Assembly (NCBI GenBank): GCA_016937315.1
Contig: JAFGWD010000190.1
Coordinates: forward strand, 1 to 7,549
Direction of reading: 5' to 3'
Length of the DNA: 7,549 nt
DNA from: Rhodospirillaceae bacterium
Lineage (GTDB): Bacteria > Pseudomonadota > Alphaproteobacteria > Rhodospirillales > Rhodospirillaceae
In this document: piece after piece, positions 1-6,923 of the stretch
How positions within the stretch are numbered: the first letter of the stretch is position 1
How the letters are laid out: each line of letters starts with the position of its first letter
Notes under the pieces: generated by a model
The model's input: only the letters and a program-made list of their open reading frames with translations
Database searches by the model: none
Told to the model about the DNA's origin: nothing
Made by a program: the position numbers and the translations under genes

Positions 1-3000
1 CACGCCTCAGCCAACCCTTCAGCGAGGGGGCTTTCGCCCGCGCCGTCTTGGCTTGGTTGGAGCAAACCGAAACCCACGCCGAGGATTTGGACGCGGCCAT
101 GCGCTTCGCCGCATGGGCCTGCCTCACGCCAGAAGGCAAACGCGCCCACAGCCATGGGGTCTTATTCACCCTGCCCAGCAAGCGCGACGTGCAAAATCTG
201 GTCCCCACCATTGATGCGAAAAACGGCCCGTTGCCGGTACGCGAAGCCGCACCGGACACATGGCGACGGCGCGAGGGCTTTGCCCTGACCGATAACGGCG
301 CTGATCTCGCCCACGCCTTGGACCAGACCAACTATTGCATCAGCTGTTACAAGCAGGGCAAGGACTCCTGCTCCAAAGGTCTGCCCGACCGCGCCACCGG
401 CGATATTGGCACCAACGCCCTGGGCCGCAAAATGCTGGGCTGTCCTCTGGAAGAACGCATCTCAGAAATGAATGATGCCAAAACCGCTGGCAACACGATT
501 GGTGCCTTAAGCATCATCTGCCTGGACAACCCACTGTGCGCGGGAACCGGACACCGCATTTGCAACGACTGCATGGTGTCTTGCGTCTATCAGAATCAGA
601 TGCGTGATCCGGTCAACATTCCGGAAATCGAAACCCGCACCCTCAAGGACGTCTTGTCCCTGCCGTGGGGTTTTGAAATTTATGCCCTGTTGACGCGATG
701 GAATCCGTTGTCGTTCCGTCAACCGCTTCCCGCGCCGGACACCGGATACTCTGTACTGGTCGCAGGCCTCGGTCCGGCAGGCTACAGCCTCGCGCAGCGC
801 CTGCTGCACGAGGGCCACACGGTGGTCGCGGTCGATGGTTTGAAGATTGAACCCATGGACCCGGTGCTGTCTGGCATTTCCGCCACCGGCGAGGCCGTGG
901 ACTTCGCGCCAATTCGCGATATCGAAACCCTGTGGGAAAACCTGGATGACCGCGTCACCGCTGGGTTTGGTGGCGTTGCCGAATATGGCATCACGGTGCG
1001 TTGGGACAAAAATTTCCTAACCGTGATCCGCTTGATTCTGGAACGTGATCGCCACTTCCGGATGTTTGGCGGTGTGCGGTTTGGTTCTTCTCTCGGCTTT
1101 GACGACGCCAAGGCTTATGGCTTCGATCATGTCGCCTTGTGCCTCGGCGCGGGCAAGCCAACCCTGGTGCCGATGGACGGCAAGCTGAAACCCGGTGTGC
1201 GGCAGGCCTCCGATTTCTTGATGGCCCTGCAACTGACGGGCGCGGCGCACCCGAAATCGATTGCCAATTTGCAAGTCCGTTTGCCGGTCGCGGTGATCGG
1301 GGGCGGACTCACGGCGATTGATTCGTGCACCGAAGCCCTGGCCTATTATCCGATTCAGGTGGAAAAGTTCCTGGCCCGCTATGAGACTCTGACCACGGAA
1401 CGCGGCGAAGACGCCTTACGCGCCACATGGAACGACGGAGAAAAGGAAATCGCCGACGAGTTCCTGTCCCATGCCCGCGCCATCCGTGCCGAACGCACCC
1501 TGGCCAAGACCGAAGGCCGCGATGCGAAAATCCTGGAACTGCTCCGTTCCTGGGGCGGCGTCACCTTGGTGTATCGCCGGAAACTGAGTGAATCTCCGGC
1601 GTATCGCAACAATCACGAGGAAATCATCAAGGCGTTGGAAGAAGGCATCTCCATCGCCGAAGAATGGTCTCCGGTTGCGGTGCATTCCGGCGCACATGGC
1701 TGGACCGACACCTTGCAGGTCCAGCACGCCACGACCAAAGAAATGGTTGCCTTCCCGGCCAAGACGGTCATCGTCGCCGCCGGAACCATCCCCAACACCA
1801 CCCTGGCCCGCGAAGGCGAAGGCGGTCTACAGGTCAATGGTAAACACTTCCAGGCACTGGACGAAGACGGCAATCCGGTGCAGCCCGAACGCACCTCTAA
1901 GCCGGATACCACTCACGTCCTGATCGCCGCAGACAAAGCGGAAATGCCGGTTTCCTTCTTTGGTGACTTACACCCCGGCTTTTCCGGCAATGTCGTCACC
2001 GCCATGGCCAGCGCCCGCGCTGGCGCACCGGTGATTACCCGGACCTTGTCCAAGGCCAAACCCGCCAACCCGGACGCGGCAGCTCTGTTCGCAGCGGTCA
2101 ATCGTGACCTCCGCCCGACCTTGAAGCGCGTCACCCGCTTGACGCCAAACATTGTCGAAGTGGTGGTTCATGCCCCACTTGCCGCAAAGCGCTTCCTCCC
2201 CGGGCAGTTCTTCCGTCTGCAAAATTTCGCCGCCAACGCGAAACGCACCGAGGACACCATGCTCGCCATGGAGGGGGTTGCCCTCACCGGTGCGTGGGTG
2301 GATGTGGACAAAGGCGAATTGGCGATGATCGTCCTGGAAATGGGCGGCTCATCCAACCTGTGTGCCCAACTCACTCCCGGTGAACCGCTGGTGGTGATGG
2401 GGCCGACCGGCGCCCCCACCGATCTGCCAGAGAACCAAACAGTGATGCTGGTGGGTGGCGGACTGGGCAACGCGGTCTTGTTCTCCATCGGTCGTGCGTT
2501 GAAGGATCGGGGATGTAAAGTCCTGTACTTCGCTGGCTACAAACGTGGACGTGATCGCTTCAAGGTGCCGGACATCTTAGCGGCCTCAGACATCGTGGTG
2601 TGGTGCTGTGATGAACCCGCCGACTTCACTCCGGAACGCCCCGGCGACAAAACCTTCACCGGAAACATTGTGGCGGCGATGGTTGCCTATGGCGAAGGCC
2701 AACTGGGCGAAGCCAACATCCGTTTGCAGGATGTGGACCGTATCATCGTGATCGGGTCCGACCGCATGATGGGCGCGGTCAAAGCCGCACGTCATGGGCC
2801 TTTGGAAGCCTTCTTGAAGCCCTGCCACCATGCCGTCGGGTCGATCAACGCCCCGATGCAGTGCATGATGAAGGAAGTCTGCGGCCAGTGCTTGCAGCGT
2901 CAAGTCGACCCCAAAACCGGTGAGGAAACCATTGTCTTTACCTGTGCCGAACAGGATCAGGACCTGGAACGCGTCGATTTTGCCAGCCTCAGAGAACGCC

Positions 3001-3080
3001 TGTCACAGAACACCGTGCAAGAAACCGTGACACGGCACTGGATAGACCGTGAACTGAAACGCGTGAGCCTTCAAGGATAA
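1..3080 (+). CDS. GltD/NfnB-like plus PyrK/NfnA-like fused FAD/Fe-S oxidoreductase (5' partial)
   Basis: The reading frame is open from the window edge (first whole codon at 3) to TAA at 3078-3080, so the true start is upstream; the TTG at 48 is only the first possible start codon. Counting that TTG as residue 1, an N-terminal helical segment is followed by a Cys module (C97, C100, C108, C132 in GCPLEE) and a second one (C158, C164, then C172, C175, C179), resembling the two 4Fe-4S motifs of GltD/NfnB. Next come a FAD Rossmann motif GLGPAG (240-245), a second nucleotide-binding motif GGGLTAID (418-425), VTLVYRR (505-511) and FGD (638-640). From about residue 690 a PyrK/NfnA-like half begins: PGQF (718-721), the NAD-binding GGGLG (803-807) and a 2Fe-2S motif C939, C945, C948, C966. 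It probably moves electrons between pyridine nucleotides and an iron-sulfur partner in the cytoplasm. The domain architecture is clear; the substrate pair is not. A terminator follows directly. Confidence 0.85.
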   Translation, partial: RLSQPFSEGAFARAVLAWLEQTETHAEDLDAAMRFAAWACLTPEGKRAHSHGVLFTLPSKRDVQNLVPTIDAKNGPLPVREAAPDTWRRREGFALTDNGADLAHALDQTNYCISCYKQGKDSCSKGLPDRATGDIGTNALGRKMLGCPLEERISEMNDAKTAGNTIGALSIICLDNPLCAGTGHRICNDCMVSCVYQNQMRDPVNIPEIETRTLKDVLSLPWGFEIYALLTRWNPLSFRQPLPAPDTGYSVLVAGLGPAGYSLAQRLLHEGHTVVAVDGLKIEPMDPVLSGISATGEAVDFAPIRDIETLWENLDDRVTAGFGGVAEYGITVRWDKNFLTVIRLILERDRHFRMFGGVRFGSSLGFDDAKAYGFDHVALCLGAGKPTLVPMDGKLKPGVRQASDFLMALQLTGAAHPKSIANLQVRLPVAVIGGGLTAIDSCTEALAYYPIQVEKFLARYETLTTERGEDALRATWNDGEKEIADEFLSHARAIRAERTLAKTEGRDAKILELLRSWGGVTLVYRRKLSESPAYRNNHEEIIKALEEGISIAEEWSPVAVHSGAHGWTDTLQVQHATTKEMVAFPAKTVIVAAGTIPNTTLAREGEGGLQVNGKHFQALDEDGNPVQPERTSKPDTTHVLIAADKAEMPVSFFGDLHPGFSGNVVTAMASARAGAPVITRTLSKAKPANPDAAALFAAVNRDLRPTLKRVTRLTPNIVEVVVHAPLAAKRFLPGQFFRLQNFAANAKRTEDTMLAMEGVALTGAWVDVDKGELAMIVLEMGGSSNLCAQLTPGEPLVVMGPTGAPTDLPENQTVMLVGGGLGNAVLFSIGRALKDRGCKVLYFAGYKRGRDRFKVPDILAASDIVVWCCDEPADFTPERPGDKTFTGNIVAAMVAYGEGQLGEANIRLQDVDRIIVIGSDRMMGAVKAARHGPLEAFLKPCHHAVGSINAPMQCMMKEVCGQCLQRQVDPKTGEETIVFTCAEQDQDLERVDFASLRERLSQNTVQETVTRHWIDRELKRVSLQG

Positions 3081-3085
3081 GGACC

Positions 3086-3117
3086 AAAGGCCGGGGGAAA
3101 CTCCGGCCTTTTCCTTT
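3086..3117 (+). terminator. Rho-independent terminator of the fusion oxidoreductase gene
   Basis: A perfect 9-bp stem, AAAGGCCGG at 3086-3094 with CCGGCCTTT at 3103-3111, closes an 8-nt loop and runs into a T-rich tail (TTTTCCTTT, 3109-3117). It starts 5 nt after the stop codon, so it ends the upstream transcript before the substrate-binding protein gene. Confidence 0.9.
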
Positions 3118-3155
3118 ACACCAAAGGCTGTGAATGGCATCGTGCCGAGCCGCGC

Positions 3156-3185
3156 TTGACATTACTTTTGTAATAGTCTTTTTAT
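3156..3185 (+). promoter_or_regulatory. Candidate sigma-70 promoter for the substrate-binding protein gene
   Basis: A perfect -35 hexamer TTGACA lies at 3156-3161 in a markedly AT-rich patch. The best -10 I can place is TTTTAT at 3180-3185 (4 of 6 matches, 18-bp spacer), but it lacks the usual A at position 2, so the -10 assignment is weak. The promoter sits between the upstream terminator and the gene, with an RNA leader of roughly 80 nt. A poor -10 beside palindromes fits a promoter that depends on an activator; this last point is inference. Confidence 0.5.
3161..3174. promoter_or_regulatory. Palindrome within the promoter spacer, possible operator
   Basis: ATTAC at 3161-3165 and GTAAT at 3170-3174 form a perfect inverted repeat around TTTT. 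With one bulged base it extends outward to GAC (3158-3160) and GTC (3176-3178). It lies between the -35 and -10 elements, the place where MerR-type activators bind. No regulator gene is visible nearby. Confidence 0.45.
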
Positions 3186-3200
3186 GTCTATCGACATAGA
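3183..3200. promoter_or_regulatory. Second palindrome overlapping or just after the -10, possible operator
   Basis: TATGTC at 3183-3188 and GACATA at 3193-3198 form a perfect 6-bp inverted repeat around TATC. A second dyad, TCTAT at 3187-3191 and ATAGA at 3196-3200, overlaps it. Its position near the transcription start would suit a repressor. The half-site GACAT also occurs at 3158-3162, next to the -35. Confidence 0.45.
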
Positions 3201-3271
3201 TGCGTGATGGACTGGCTCCGCCATGCGGAACCGTGCATGATGCCCATATTCCAAAAGAGGAGATCCAGCCT

Positions 3272-4471
3272 GTGTCCCTTCGCGCCTTTGCTGCCGTATT
3301 GGCCATAACCACGGGTTTGTGGGCACCCGCTCATGCCGTGGAGCCAGTAAAGATCGGTGAGATCAACTCCTATTCCCGCATTCCAGCCTTCACCTTGCCG
3401 TATCGCAAAGGCTGGGAGCTCGCTGTGGAACAAATCAACGCCAATGGCGGCGTTCTGGGCGGGCGCCCTCTGGAAATCATCTCTCGCGACGACGCCGGAA
3501 CCCCGGAACAGGCCCTCACCGCAGCCAACGAACTGGTTCGCCGCGAAAAAGTGGTGATGCTGGCGGGAACTTATTTATCCAATGTTGGTCTTGCAGTTGC
3601 CGACTATGCCGCAAAAAAGAAGGTGGTCTTCCTGGCCTCAGAGCCTCTGACTGACGCCATGACCTGGAGCCACGGCAACGCCTATACTTTCCGCTTGCGG
3701 CCATCCACCTATGTCCAGAGCGCAATCCTGGCACAGGAAGCGGCCAAGCTACCGGCCAAACGCTGGGTCACCATTGCCCCCAATTACGAATACGGCCAAT
3801 CGGCGGTTCGAAACTTTAAGACCCTTTTGAAAGCCGCCCGCCCCGATGTCGAATTTGTTGGAGAACAATGGCCCGCCCTGTTCAAACTGGATGCTGGACC
3901 CACGGTTGAAGCCCTGGACCAGGCCAAACCGGATGCGATTTTCAACGTCACCTTTTCCTCTGACTTGTCGAAATTCGTGCGTGAAGGCACTGCACGCGGT
4001 TTGTTTGCCAATCGCGTCGTGGTGTCATTGCTGACCGGGGAACCGGACTATCTGGTGCCATTGGGGGCCGAAACGCCATCGGGATGGATTGTCACCGGAT
4101 ACCCCTGGGACACCATTGCGACACCAGAACACACCGCCTTCGTCACAGCCTACCAAGCCAAATACCACGAAGACCCACGCATGGGGACCTTGGTCGGTTA
4201 CAATATGGGACTCGCTTTGAAGGCGGTGATCGACCGTGCTGGATCGACCAACGCCAAGGATTTAATGCAAGCCTTCAAAGACCTGCGCTTCGATTCACCA
4301 TCCGGCCCGATCACCTTCCGCGCCTGCGACCACCAGTCCACCATGGGATCCTGGATTGGCCGAACCGCCTTGATGAACGGTCAGGGCCGCATGGTGGATT
4401 GGCGCTACGTTGATGGCGGAGACGTCCTACCCGATGCGGCGGTCGTCAAAAAGCTCCGCCCCGCACCGTAA
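3272..4471 (+). CDS. Periplasmic substrate-binding protein, branched-chain amino acid ABC type (LivK-like)
   Basis: A 399-residue precursor with a GTG start at 3272, chosen because AGAGGAG (3256-3262) lies 9 nt upstream and because the protein then begins with a signal peptide: a short basic start, a hydrophobic core, and a likely cleavage site APAHA/VEP after residue 22. An ATG at 3200 in the same frame would bury the signal and is unlikely. The mature part starts with VKIGEI and has the two-lobe type 1 periplasmic-binding fold signatures: QINANGGVLGGRPLEI (residues 54-69), the GTYLSNVGLAVADY ligand-site region (99-112) and a late RACDHQ motif typical of the LivK/Peripla_BP_6 family. It would capture a small solute in the periplasm for an ABC importer or sensor. 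No permease or ATPase gene is adjacent, so the ligand cannot be assigned; an amino acid or small organic acid is most plausible. Confidence 0.88.
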   Translation: MSLRAFAAVLAITTGLWAPAHAVEPVKIGEINSYSRIPAFTLPYRKGWELAVEQINANGGVLGGRPLEIISRDDAGTPEQALTAANELVRREKVVMLAGTYLSNVGLAVADYAAKKKVVFLASEPLTDAMTWSHGNAYTFRLRPSTYVQSAILAQEAAKLPAKRWVTIAPNYEYGQSAVRNFKTLLKAARPDVEFVGEQWPALFKLDAGPTVEALDQAKPDAIFNVTFSSDLSKFVREGTARGLFANRVVVSLLTGEPDYLVPLGAETPSGWIVTGYPWDTIATPEHTAFVTAYQAKYHEDPRMGTLVGYNMGLALKAVIDRAGSTNAKDLMQAFKDLRFDSPSGPITFRACDHQSTMGSWIGRTALMNGQGRMVDWRYVDGGDVLPDAAVVKKLRPAP

Positions 4472-4502
4472 GGCACAGCCCAACACCACCAACACAACAA
4501 AC

Positions 4503-4538
4503 AGGCCCGGAAGCAACAACGCTCCGGGCCTTATTTTT
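4503..4538. terminator. Shared terminator between the substrate-binding protein gene and msrB
   Basis: A perfect 9-bp stem, AGGCCCGGA at 4503-4511 with TCCGGGCCT at 4523-4531, has an 11-nt loop. On the plus strand it is followed by TTATTTTT. On the minus strand its first base is the last base of the msrB stop codon, and the bases after it are moderately U-rich, so it probably ends both converging transcripts, best in the plus direction. Confidence 0.87.
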
Positions 4539-4899
4539 CATTCTTTGGGGCAAAATCCAGTGCCAAGCCATTGATACAATAGCGCAAGCCGGTAGGTTGC
4601 GGACCGTCTTCAAAGACATGCCCCAAGTGTCCGCCGCAAGCGGTGCACGTCACTTCGGTTCGGCTCATGCCATGGCTGGTGTCGGTCTTGGTGGTCACCG
4701 CACCATCGCTCACGGCAGCAAAAAAGCTTGGCCAACCGCTGCCGGACTCGAACTTCGTATCCGCCAGAAACAACGGCGCACCACAGGCACCACAGACGAA
4801 CGTCCCAGCACGGTGTTCCGTCAGCAGCGGGCTGGAAAACGGCGGCTCAGTACCACAGTGCTCCAGAATATGGCGGCGTTCAGGGGACAGATCAGGCAT
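4531..4899 (-). CDS. msrB: Peptide-methionine (R)-S-oxide reductase MsrB
   Basis: A 122-residue cytoplasmic enzyme that reduces the R form of methionine sulfoxide in proteins, repairing oxidative damage with thioredoxin as usual reductant. All family marks are present: GTEPPF near the N-terminus (16-21), two zinc-binding CxxC pairs (C36/C39 and C85/C88), ESGSGWPSF (51-59), HGMSRTEV (76-83), HLGHVF (91-96), and the catalytic cysteine C108 in RYCIN. The residues after RYCIN read GLALDF instead of the commoner SASLxF, a mild divergence. C15 is the only other cysteine and might act as a resolving thiol, which is speculative. The ATG at 4897-4899 is preceded by GGAGG at a 6-nt spacing. It lies 46 nt downstream of serB in the same direction, so the two are probably co-transcribed. 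The stop codon abuts the shared terminator. Confidence 0.95.
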   Translation of the reverse strand: MPDLSPERRHILEHCGTEPPFSSPLLTEHRAGTFVCGACGAPLFLADTKFESGSGWPSFFAAVSDGAVTTKTDTSHGMSRTEVTCTACGGHLGHVFEDGPQPTGLRYCINGLALDFAPKNEK

Positions 4900-4910
4900 C
4901 AGCGGCCTCC

Positions 4911-4931
4911 ATAGGACAGGACTGTTCCTAT
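4911..4931. repeat. Inverted repeat in the serB-msrB gap
   Basis: ATAGGACAG at 4911-4919 and CTGTTCCTAT at 4922-4931 are near-perfect inverted arms with one bulged T and only 2 nt between them. It lies just 5' of the msrB Shine-Dalgarno on the minus strand. It may be a weak hairpin, a protein-binding site or chance. There is no T-run, so it is not a terminator. Confidence 0.35.
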
Positions 4932-4945
4932 ATGGGGGCGTCGCT

Positions 4946-5911
4946 TCAATCCGTCACGAACTCATCCCGGTGATATCCCTGGGCGAACAGAAGGCCGGTC
5001 AGATCGGCAAAATTCAACGCCGCCCGTGCCCCCGCGACAACCGTCGGCTTACCATGAAAGGCCACGCCCAAACCTGCGGCTTGGATCATTGGCAAATCGT
5101 TGGCACCGTCGCCGACCGCCAGAGTCGCCTCCAAACCAACGCCTTTTTCCGCTGCCGTGGAAAATAGCGTCGCCCGTTTGGAGTCACGGTCAAGGATGGG
5201 ATCGGCGACTTGGCCGGTCAACTTGCCATTCTTGATAATCAAATCATTAGCAAACACACGATCAAAGCCGCAAGCCTCCGCCACCCGACTGGCGAACGGC
5301 AGAAAACCGCCGGAAATCAGAACCGTAGAAGCACCCTGGGCACGCATCGTCATGACCGTCGCACGTCCACCTGGGGTAAAGCGAAGTTCGGCATAGGTTG
5401 CGTCGATGGTGGCCTCGGGCAAATCCTTCAACAGACCAACACGTTCGGTCAAGGCGGTGCGGAAGTCCAACTCACCATTCATGGCGCGGGCTGTAATCGC
5501 GGCGATATGATCCTTCAGCCCGGCGTGTGCCGCCAAATCATCCAGGGTTTCTCCGGTAACGAACGTCGAATCCATATCGGCAATCAGAACGGCTTTCTTG
5601 CGTCCGTTGGCAGATTGCGCGATGACGTCAATACCACCGTTGGGAAACAGAGGCATCAAGGCCACGCGTGCAGCACTGTCGGCCTGGTCGGGATTCAGAC
5701 CGGAAAACGGCAGATCACACGCGGAACCAATGGTCTCTGGCCGATCCAGCCACTGCGGACTGGTGGTCTCAGCCCCCAAATGTGCAAGGGCGGCACGCAC
5801 CGCATCTATGGCGGAAAGGGGCAACGGCACACCGCCGGGAAAACGGCCCAGAGAACCAGGGCCAGGAACATCGGTGTGAGGCGCGGCAATCAGGGTAAGG
5901 ACAAAGGTCAT
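4946..5911 (-). CDS. serB: Phosphoserine phosphatase SerB
   Basis: A 321-residue HAD-superfamily phosphatase that converts O-phosphoserine to serine, the last step of the phosphorylated serine pathway. The HAD motifs are clear: motif I DMDST (112-116) with nucleophile D112, motif II S200-G-G, motif III K245, and motif IV GDGAND (268-273). The segment GETLDDLA (120-127) and RVGLLKDLP (157-165) match the SerB cap and substrate region. The N-terminal about 100 residues (MTFVLTLIAAP onward) are the small regulatory-type domain usual in SerB. The ATG at 5909-5911 is chosen for that conserved beginning; the frame stays open further upstream to an ATG at 6070, but that part is antisense to miaA. No clear Shine-Dalgarno precedes the start. 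The start codon overlaps that of divergent miaA, and msrB follows 46 nt downstream. Confidence 0.95.
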   Translation of the reverse strand: MTFVLTLIAAPHTDVPGPGSLGRFPGGVPLPLSAIDAVRAALAHLGAETTSPQWLDRPETIGSACDLPFSGLNPDQADSAARVALMPLFPNGGIDVIAQSANGRKKAVLIADMDSTFVTGETLDDLAAHAGLKDHIAAITARAMNGELDFRTALTERVGLLKDLPEATIDATYAELRFTPGGRATVMTMRAQGASTVLISGGFLPFASRVAEACGFDRVFANDLIIKNGKLTGQVADPILDRDSKRATLFSTAAEKGVGLEATLAVGDGANDLPMIQAAGLGVAFHGKPTVVAGARAALNFADLTGLLFAQGYHRDEFVTD

Positions 5912-6923
5912 GAGCGTTCGGTCTTTTGCAGCAGAAGCGACGACAGACAACGGCTTTGCGATTACCGGCCCCTGCCTTGTGGTGGCGGGACCAACGGCTT
6001 CGGGCAAATCCGCATTGGCGGTCGCGCTGGCACAAAGGCTGAATGGCGAGATCGTCAACGCCGACAGCATGCAGGTTTATCGCGATTTGTCCATCCTCAC
6101 CGCACGCCCCAGCGATGAAGAGATGCAGACAGTACCACATCATCTGTATGGCATGCTGGCAGGGGATGACATTTGCACCGCAGGTTTGTGGCTGTCCTGG
6201 ATGCACCACCTGTTGCCACAGATCTGGGCACGCCGCCGTTTGCCGGTGGTGGTGGGCGGAACAGGTCTTTACCTCAGCGCCCTCATCAAAGGCCTTGCCC
6301 CAGTGCCGGATGTTCCTGAGGAAATACGCCATGTCGTGGCAGCAGCGTACGACGATCTAGGAGCAGAAGCCTTTGCGGCACATCTGGCGGTACTGGACCC
6401 AGTCTCCGCAACGGCGATTCCCTGCACCAATCGCCAACGGATGATTCGCGCCATGGAAGTCGTGCGCCACACCGGACGCGCCCTCTCTGATTGGCAATCA
6501 GATCCACACCTTGGGGGATTGCGGCAACCACCGATGACAGTGCTGTTGGAGCCGGATCGGGACTGGCTGTACACACGCTGTGACCGCCGGTTCATCGCGA
6601 TGTTGGATGCCGGAGGATGGGATCAAGCACGGCAAGCCGTAACTGCGGGGTTATCACCCGAAGCCCCGGTCTGCCGTGCCTTGGGAACCCGTGCACTGAT
6701 CGCCGCACTGTTGGGAAAGATCGAACCAGAGGCCGCCATTGCCACCGCCCAACGGGAAACCCGAAATTATGCGAAGCGGCAAATGACGTGGTTTCGACAC
6801 CAACTTCCCGCTGATCTGACGATCCATTCCCCGTCCGAATCCCCCGAGTCGCTGGAACTTATCGAAAAAGTGGCGAAAACAATTGCCGTACAGGTGGAGC
6901 ATGAGGGCAAGGCTCTCCGATGA
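5910..6923 (+). CDS. miaA: tRNA dimethylallyltransferase MiaA
   Basis: A 337-residue enzyme that transfers a dimethylallyl group to A37 of tRNAs reading UNN codons, the first step toward (methylthio-)isopentenyl-adenosine. Diagnostic sequence: P-loop GPTASGKS (27-34), DSMQVYR (52-58), GGTGLY (116-121), RQRMIRAMEVVRHTGR (175-190) and YAKRQMTWFR near the C-terminus. Length is ordinary. The start ATG at 5910 has AAGGA (5897-5901) 8 nt upstream and is firm: the frame has a TGA at 5877, and the next Met lies after the P-loop. The AAGGA lies inside the serB coding region on the other strand. The miaA stop TGA (6921-6923) overlaps the ATG of a small leader ORF that precedes ilvB. UNN-reading tRNAs include those for Leu UUA/UUG, Phe and Trp, codon types that occur in that leader. 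Confidence 0.96.
   Translation: MSVRSFAAEATTDNGFAITGPCLVVAGPTASGKSALAVALAQRLNGEIVNADSMQVYRDLSILTARPSDEEMQTVPHHLYGMLAGDDICTAGLWLSWMHHLLPQIWARRRLPVVVGGTGLYLSALIKGLAPVPDVPEEIRHVVAAAYDDLGAEAFAAHLAVLDPVSATAIPCTNRQRMIRAMEVVRHTGRALSDWQSDPHLGGLRQPPMTVLLEPDRDWLYTRCDRRFIAMLDAGGWDQARQAVTAGLSPEAPVCRALGTRALIAALLGKIEPEAAIATAQRETRNYAKRQMTWFRHQLPADLTIHSPSESPESLELIEKVAKTIAVQVEHEGKALR
6909..6912 (+). promoter_or_regulatory. Ribosome binding site of the ilv leader ORF
   Basis: AAGG lies inside the last codons of miaA with 7 nt before the ATG at 6920, a good Shine-Dalgarno placement. It supports translation of the small ORF. Confidence 0.55.

Noticed and set aside
3184..3207. Seven-codon ORF MSIDIDA upstream of the binding protein
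   Set aside because: No Shine-Dalgarno and no meaningful composition; it simply crosses the palindrome.
3200..3271. ATG at 3200 as the start of the binding protein
   Set aside because: It would put 24 non-hydrophobic residues before the signal peptide and has no ribosome binding site; GTG 3272 has both features in order.
4643..5167. 174-codon plus-strand ORF
   Set aside because: It is antisense to msrB and the end of serB, both confidently identified; it is a shadow frame.
5912..6070. Upstream extension of serB to an ATG at 6070
   Set aside because: It would add 53 residues antisense to miaA with no SerB similarity; the conserved SerB N-terminus starts at 5911.
5210..6118. 302-codon plus-strand ORF
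   Set aside because: It is antisense to serB, whose HAD motifs are intact, and overlaps the start of miaA. Its translation shows no family signature.
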